In this document: positions 59,810 through 64,000 of the stretch, piece after piece
Numbering within the stretch: the stretch's first letter is position 1
Layout of the letters: every line of letters starts with the position of its first letter
Origin: Lycorma delicatula
Taxonomy: Eukaryota; Arthropoda; Insecta; Hemiptera; Fulgoridae
Assembly: GCF_047948215.1 (NCBI RefSeq)
Contig: NC_134456.1
Coordinates: 202,194,034-202,258,033, forward strand
Direction of reading: 5' to 3'
DNA length: 64,000 nucleotides
The notes under the pieces: model-generated
What the model was told of the DNA's origin: nothing
Database searches by the model: none
The model's input: only the letters and a program-made list of their open reading frames with translations
Made by a program: the position numbers and the translations under genes

Positions 59810-61740
59810 TTTTTTGAATCAGATACAAATTGAACGAAGTAGAATTTTAAATAAATTTAGTAAAATTTGCATGCGCACGATGGTGTTTATACGTATCGGA
59901 ACCTAGTAAGAGTTTGAATTGTTTATGAATTTATTGCTATTTATCTTTCATTGGAGTTAAAGCATGTTTATCGGTCACAGCTCTAGAACACACTAATCCA
60001 ACTTTGAAACGTACACAAGCTCACAACATAACCTATGTATGTAAACATACACATATACACTTAGAAATATACATAAAGCAAGGGTGTGGGTAGGAAGAGG
60101 AAGTTGTTTAATCTTGCTCGAGTGAGGTTCACTAATGCTTTGATGGTAGCTCAAGCATATTAATCGTTTACCCGTTTCAGTCCTTTGGTAAAGTAACTCT
60201 GTGATTTGCGTCTTAAACAAGAAATCCCTAGAGATTATTTGATATATTTTGCAAACAATGCTGAACACATGAAGGAATGAATAATTTAAAATAATAACAA
60301 TTTGTTTCCCTCGGGTCTATAATACATTTTTAATCTTTTTACTAAAAAAGGCAAAAATATGCTACTTGATCACGATAAGAAAATTTTTAAGCGAATATTC
60401 CCAAGTTTGTCAGTCTATATTATTAATATTGTACACAAAATATATTAAAAAACAAAACAATTTCTTGATTAATAATATATAGGATAAACTTTGTTATTGT
60501 TTAATCCTTATTTGATTTTGAAATAAGAATGGCTGTGCTAAAGATTATTAGAATAAAATAAAATTGATAAGTAAAACTCAATATAACCCCTTTATGAGCA
60601 GTCCAGTCGGATAAAGAATGTTAGCTTAGTAATAATAAAATTTAACCTAAACTTTACCCCTTAAGCGAACTATTTGAAATTCTTAAATTTCAAACTACTT
60701 GAAATTCTCTTATACTGAATTTTATTAAAACATCAATTGTTTCTTTTCTAACCACACCTCATCATATAATTTTTTAAATTTTAGTGGTTACTTTATGTAT
60801 TTCCCTCAGTACTTTTGTTAAACTCATTTTTTCCTAACTAATGATTTTCAACTGTACTTCTCGTGTTAAATATATTTTGACTTCAATTCCCCAAATTTAT
60901 TAACCTGCAACTCAAAATTTCCTTTAATTATTATACTTTATACCTCATTATATTTCTTCTTCTATTATTTCATGACTACGAGTAATTTCATCACTAACTC
61001 TGATAAGAGGGAAGCTTTTATATCATATTGCGAAATAATGTAAACGATAACAACATACGTTCTCTCTTTTTAGGTAAACAAAGCAAACAGAATTATAAAA
61101 CATAAGTTAAAAAGAAAGAATTATTTTTTTCAAATTATTGACTATTACAAGAACTAATCGTTTCAAATGATTTAAACTGGAAGAAAAAACGATAACAAAA
61201 ATTTTGCTGCTTTTGATTTAAAACATCTAAATCACTGATTGCCGTTTCAATCCATTCTATTATTTTGGAAAGTAGAGCAAAGAAAACAACTGATTAAAGT
61301 GATCTGAAAAAATTTCCGTTAACTACATAAAAACAGCTTGAAAAAGTGTCAAACACACACTCACACATATACACAGAGAAAGAAAGAGAAGTATATTGAC
61401 TAAATAATGGTTTCAGGAAAGGAACTAATCTATAACGAGTGGATTCTATTTTGCAACTTAACCAAACGAGCATAAAAACTACATGTTCCTTCAAGCGAAT
61501 GACACCCTATGAATTTGCTGAATAATGTTAGCTGGAGTAAACACTTGAACACTGATTAATATTTGCATAGTTGGTAGAAAATTTTTGTCATGATATATGA
61601 ATAATTTTTCCGTAATCGTTTTGGAGTGGATGCAATTGTTAATTTGTCGATAAAAATTACGTCTAAGATTAATTTTAATTCCAAAATTAATTTTGTTTTT
61701 TAATAGTCAAAAACGTCTATTATTACGTCTATAACGTCTA
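59810..61740. other. AT-rich stretch without recognised genes
   Basis: No gene seen. CA/TA-rich patches at 60040-60060 and 61350-61375. Confidence 0.4.
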
Positions 61741-62219
61741 TTAGGTAGATTTCATAAGAAAGCTATCTATTGTAATGGGAACCATGTTCGACTTCCGGAA
61801 AATCTCGACATATCTTCGCGTTTCACATCCCCAGACCCCAAAACCATTGTCAGTTCAAAAGTTTATATATACATTTATAATGTAACAGACTATTAAGGAA
61901 AATATGATAGATGAAGATATTTATAGATTTACTTAATAATGCTGGTGAGGTAATATCAATTTTTGATATGACCAACCCTTGCGGCAAGGGATGACCAAAA
62001 TTTTGCTGGAATTGTAAGAAGATGGGACTGGTCATATGCTAAACATGTGAAACGTTTTTTTTTTGGTAGACATGTAAAACTTTTTTCACATGCAATCATT
62101 GTATTGAGTAAATTTAAAGTTTTTCTTAACTTTAACGTGACATTTTTTTTTATCTCCTACTTAGCACAGGTGAAATCTACCTCCGCCTTCCGGCGAGCCG
62201 AAAGGTATTTTTTTTTTCA
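61741..62219 (+). repeat. Family C repeat, copy 3, internally replaced
   Basis: Both ends match the copies at 8.1 and 10.2 kb: TTAGGTAGATTTCATAAG at the start, CCTTGCGGCAAGGGATGACC inside, and CTTCCGGCGAGCCGAAAGG plus T-run at the end. The middle ~400 bp is missing, and a 63-bp segment (61889-61951) unrelated to family C takes its place. Confidence 0.8.
61889..61951 (+). repeat. 63-bp direct repeat, copy 2 (inside family C copy 3)
   Basis: 60 of 63 bases equal 59747-59809, 2.1 kb away. It sits exactly where the central part of the family C element has been lost. Confidence 0.9.
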
Positions 62220-63860
62220 ATTAATACTTTCATAAATATTTATAGTAATATATTTTTATAAGATGAACTATAATTTATTAAATTTTAATATATTCTAACT
62301 TATAAGTATCGATTAAATAAATATAAAAGTAAAGTTATTTTCATTAAAAATTTCATATTTCCAGGTCAGTAAATTTGTAAAATAATTTGCTAGATAACTG
62401 ATGTATGTTGTTTTTTTTAAAAAAAAAAAGAAAATGTAAGGTAACGAAGGGTCACGATGCAGTTAGTTGAATGAGAAACTACATACGTCAACTAGGTTTT
62501 AAAGTTGTTTAATTCCTCATCAGCAATTCTAGTTTATCTACTTTTTCAATAATTTCATATCTATATTTACAAGATTTAAATGCTACATGTTACGATAATA
62601 TAAAGATGTAAACATAAATTAAGTTGTGCCAGTTTTTATACACTTGATCATCATAAATTTACAGAAATAAATTTTACTACTGTAGAATTATAGCAGTCGT
62701 AATGAAGAGTTACACTTTTAATTCATTGGCCGTTAGCAATTTATCAGCGTGAGAATTCTTTTAATATGTATTTAATAGGAAAAACTAAAAGAAATTTATG
62801 ATTAAATATTTCTCTGGTAATAAAAATTGCTGTTTTATTAAAAGTAGGTATAACATAGTTAAAATAATAAATATGTCTTTTGCACGTGAGTGTGTGCGTG
62901 CGTGCGCGTTCGGGTGTATGTGTATATCTATTAAGTAGATAGATCGTTAATAAATCATGTATAAATTAATTCTATAATTATCGTACATTATAAAAGTGTA
63001 TTATTATTATTTGTTATAACCATGATGGTTATAGGTGCCTGCATGAGTAAAAAAAAATTACTCCGAAAAAATTACCCCATTTTCAAGAATAATAAATTCC
63101 ATGCCGGGACTAAAAACGGAAAATGAGCGGTGAAATGGTTTCTTGTTGACTTTTTCACCCAGCCAAATATACAACTGCATATAAGTTCACAGCATTGCAC
63201 TTGATATCGAGCCATACAAGTGATATCTTCACTTTATTCATCAAACAATATATGTGACAAATGGTAAATATCATTACTCTCATAATAAACAGTTCTAATT
63301 AGCATAATTTGTGCTTTAGAGGCTATATATGCATTGCATGCTGAAATGGATAGGGTAAAGCAACAAATTAATCTAACATTTTTTGTTATGAAAAAATGCG
63401 TTTTGTATACTCTTACTTCGACTCAATACGGGAATTCATAAATTATAATTTATAAAAATAAATTCATTTCAATAAAACTAAAATAATAAAATTTATTAAT
63501 TTATTTATAGAAATAAATAAAATTATTTATTTCTTTTAGGTTGCATGTTCTATCTATTTCTATAAAAAAAATTGCTAATTTAATTAAGTATAGTTATAAT
63601 TTAGTTCATGCTATGAATTAGGTATACTGATCGACGAAACTAATGAATGTGTAACTACAACTGAAAGGAACTGGTTCAGCATGTTTTTTAAAGGGTTAGA
63701 AAAAATAATAAGACCAGCATCATAAATAATTAATAAATTAAAAAAAAATAGTTAGTCCTCAATATATAAAAATAATAATAGTATTAAATAATAATGATGC
63801 ATTTATAAGAAGATAGACAAATAACAAATAAAATTAAATCAGAATGAAATAATATAATTT
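62220..63860. other. AT-rich stretch without recognised genes
   Basis: Contains a GT/GC-alternating patch (62884-62928). No gene seen. Confidence 0.45.
62884..62928. repeat. Alternating purine-pyrimidine tract
   Basis: GTGTGTGCGTGCGTGCGCG with flanking GT/TA steps; Z-DNA-prone composition. Confidence 0.7.
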
Positions 63861-63873
63861 GAAAAAGTTAATT

Positions 63874-64000
63874 AGTGGTCCTGACAGGAGTGGCCAATGT
63901 CTTAACTGTGGGGAGGTTGACCATGTCAAAATGAATTGCCAGAAGGAAGCCCGCTGCACTTCCTGCAAAATCTCTGGCCACGCTTTGGGGGGCCGAGGTT
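63874..64000 (+). pseudogene. Gag-like double zinc knuckle of a LINE (5'-truncated, runs off the edge)
   Basis: Plus-strand frame SGPDRSGQCLNCGEVDHV then KMNCQKEARCTSCKISGHAL. The first CCHC knuckle is CLNCGEVDHVKMNC (CX2CX4HX4C). A second one begins CTSCKISGH, and its last Cys is not reached before an RGG-like end. Tandem knuckles of this type close ORF1 of R1/I-type LINEs and bind RNA. An in-frame TAA lies just upstream of the coding-like part (about 63850), so the copy is probably 5'-truncated. The abrupt rise in GC marks the insertion point near 63875. Confidence 0.7.

Larger units (their letters stand above)
29482..64000 (-). other. Probable upstream Wnt10 intron (more than 34 kb)
   Basis: The exon at 29198-29481 starts inside a Gly codon, so at least one upstream coding exon exists. 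I scanned the plus strand for the complement of RWNC and found no match, so the exon is probably beyond 64000. A diverged or very short exon could have been missed. The span is rich in LINE, hAT and SINE remnants. Confidence 0.5.

Noticed and set aside
59993..60268. Minus-strand ORF of 91 codons
   Set aside because: Low-complexity Leu/Tyr/Val text from CA/TA-rich DNA, no motif.
1..64000. CRISPR arrays, operons, riboswitches, bacterial origins
   Set aside because: The spliced Wnt gene and SINE/LINE/hAT content show animal DNA; no regularly spaced short repeats with unique spacers were seen.

Overview
The window is AT-rich, intron-dominated animal DNA, most likely from an insect. Two exons of a Wnt gene lie on the minus strand, at 29198-29481 and 3552-3832. 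They join in frame across a 25.4-kb intron and match Wnt10: the SHNLDFG..FSKKFLDSRE block, the HNN.AGRL|AVA junction, the [16 protein letters not shown] core, the VDQSNLGNG segment and the ELLYYE end. Large introns, tRNA-derived SINEs and the LINE and hAT remnants fit a large insect genome. A hemipteran is a guess I cannot prove from sequence.

Layout. 1-3551 is the start of the next Wnt10 intron; the terminal Cys-rich exon is not here. 3552-3832 is the penultimate exon, coding for the lipidation loop. 3833-29197 is the long intron. It holds an inverted pair of a ~760-bp repeat (family C, 8.1 and 10.2 kb), two small lysine-rich ORFs (12.8-13.4 kb), a striking GC-rich non-coding island (17.03-17.48 kb), several copies of a ~660-bp repeat (family B), a second repeat (family D) split by a SINE with a 14-bp target-site duplication (22.6-23.6 kb), and another GC-raised block (26.9-27.24 kb). 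29198-29481 is the upstream exon. 29482-64000 has no further Wnt exon that I could find, so the 5' exons probably lie beyond the window and this is one intron of more than 34 kb.

The upstream intron is a graveyard of transposable elements. It contains a decayed LINE (30.3-32.3 kb), a jockey-type LINE on the minus strand with remnants of both ORFs (35.7-38.8 kb), a LINE fragment (42.9 kb), a ZBED/hAT DNA transposon with recognisable ends (50.57-52.90 kb), several tRNA-derived SINEs, second copies of families B, C and D, and a gag-like double zinc knuckle running off the right edge. Perfect inverted repeats and a cruciform-prone array (59.27-59.51 kb) are also present.

Only Wnt10 is convincingly a functional gene. 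The regulatory candidates in its introns are inferred from composition and motifs and need cross-species alignment. Short ORFs elsewhere are mostly antisense or chance frames and were left out.
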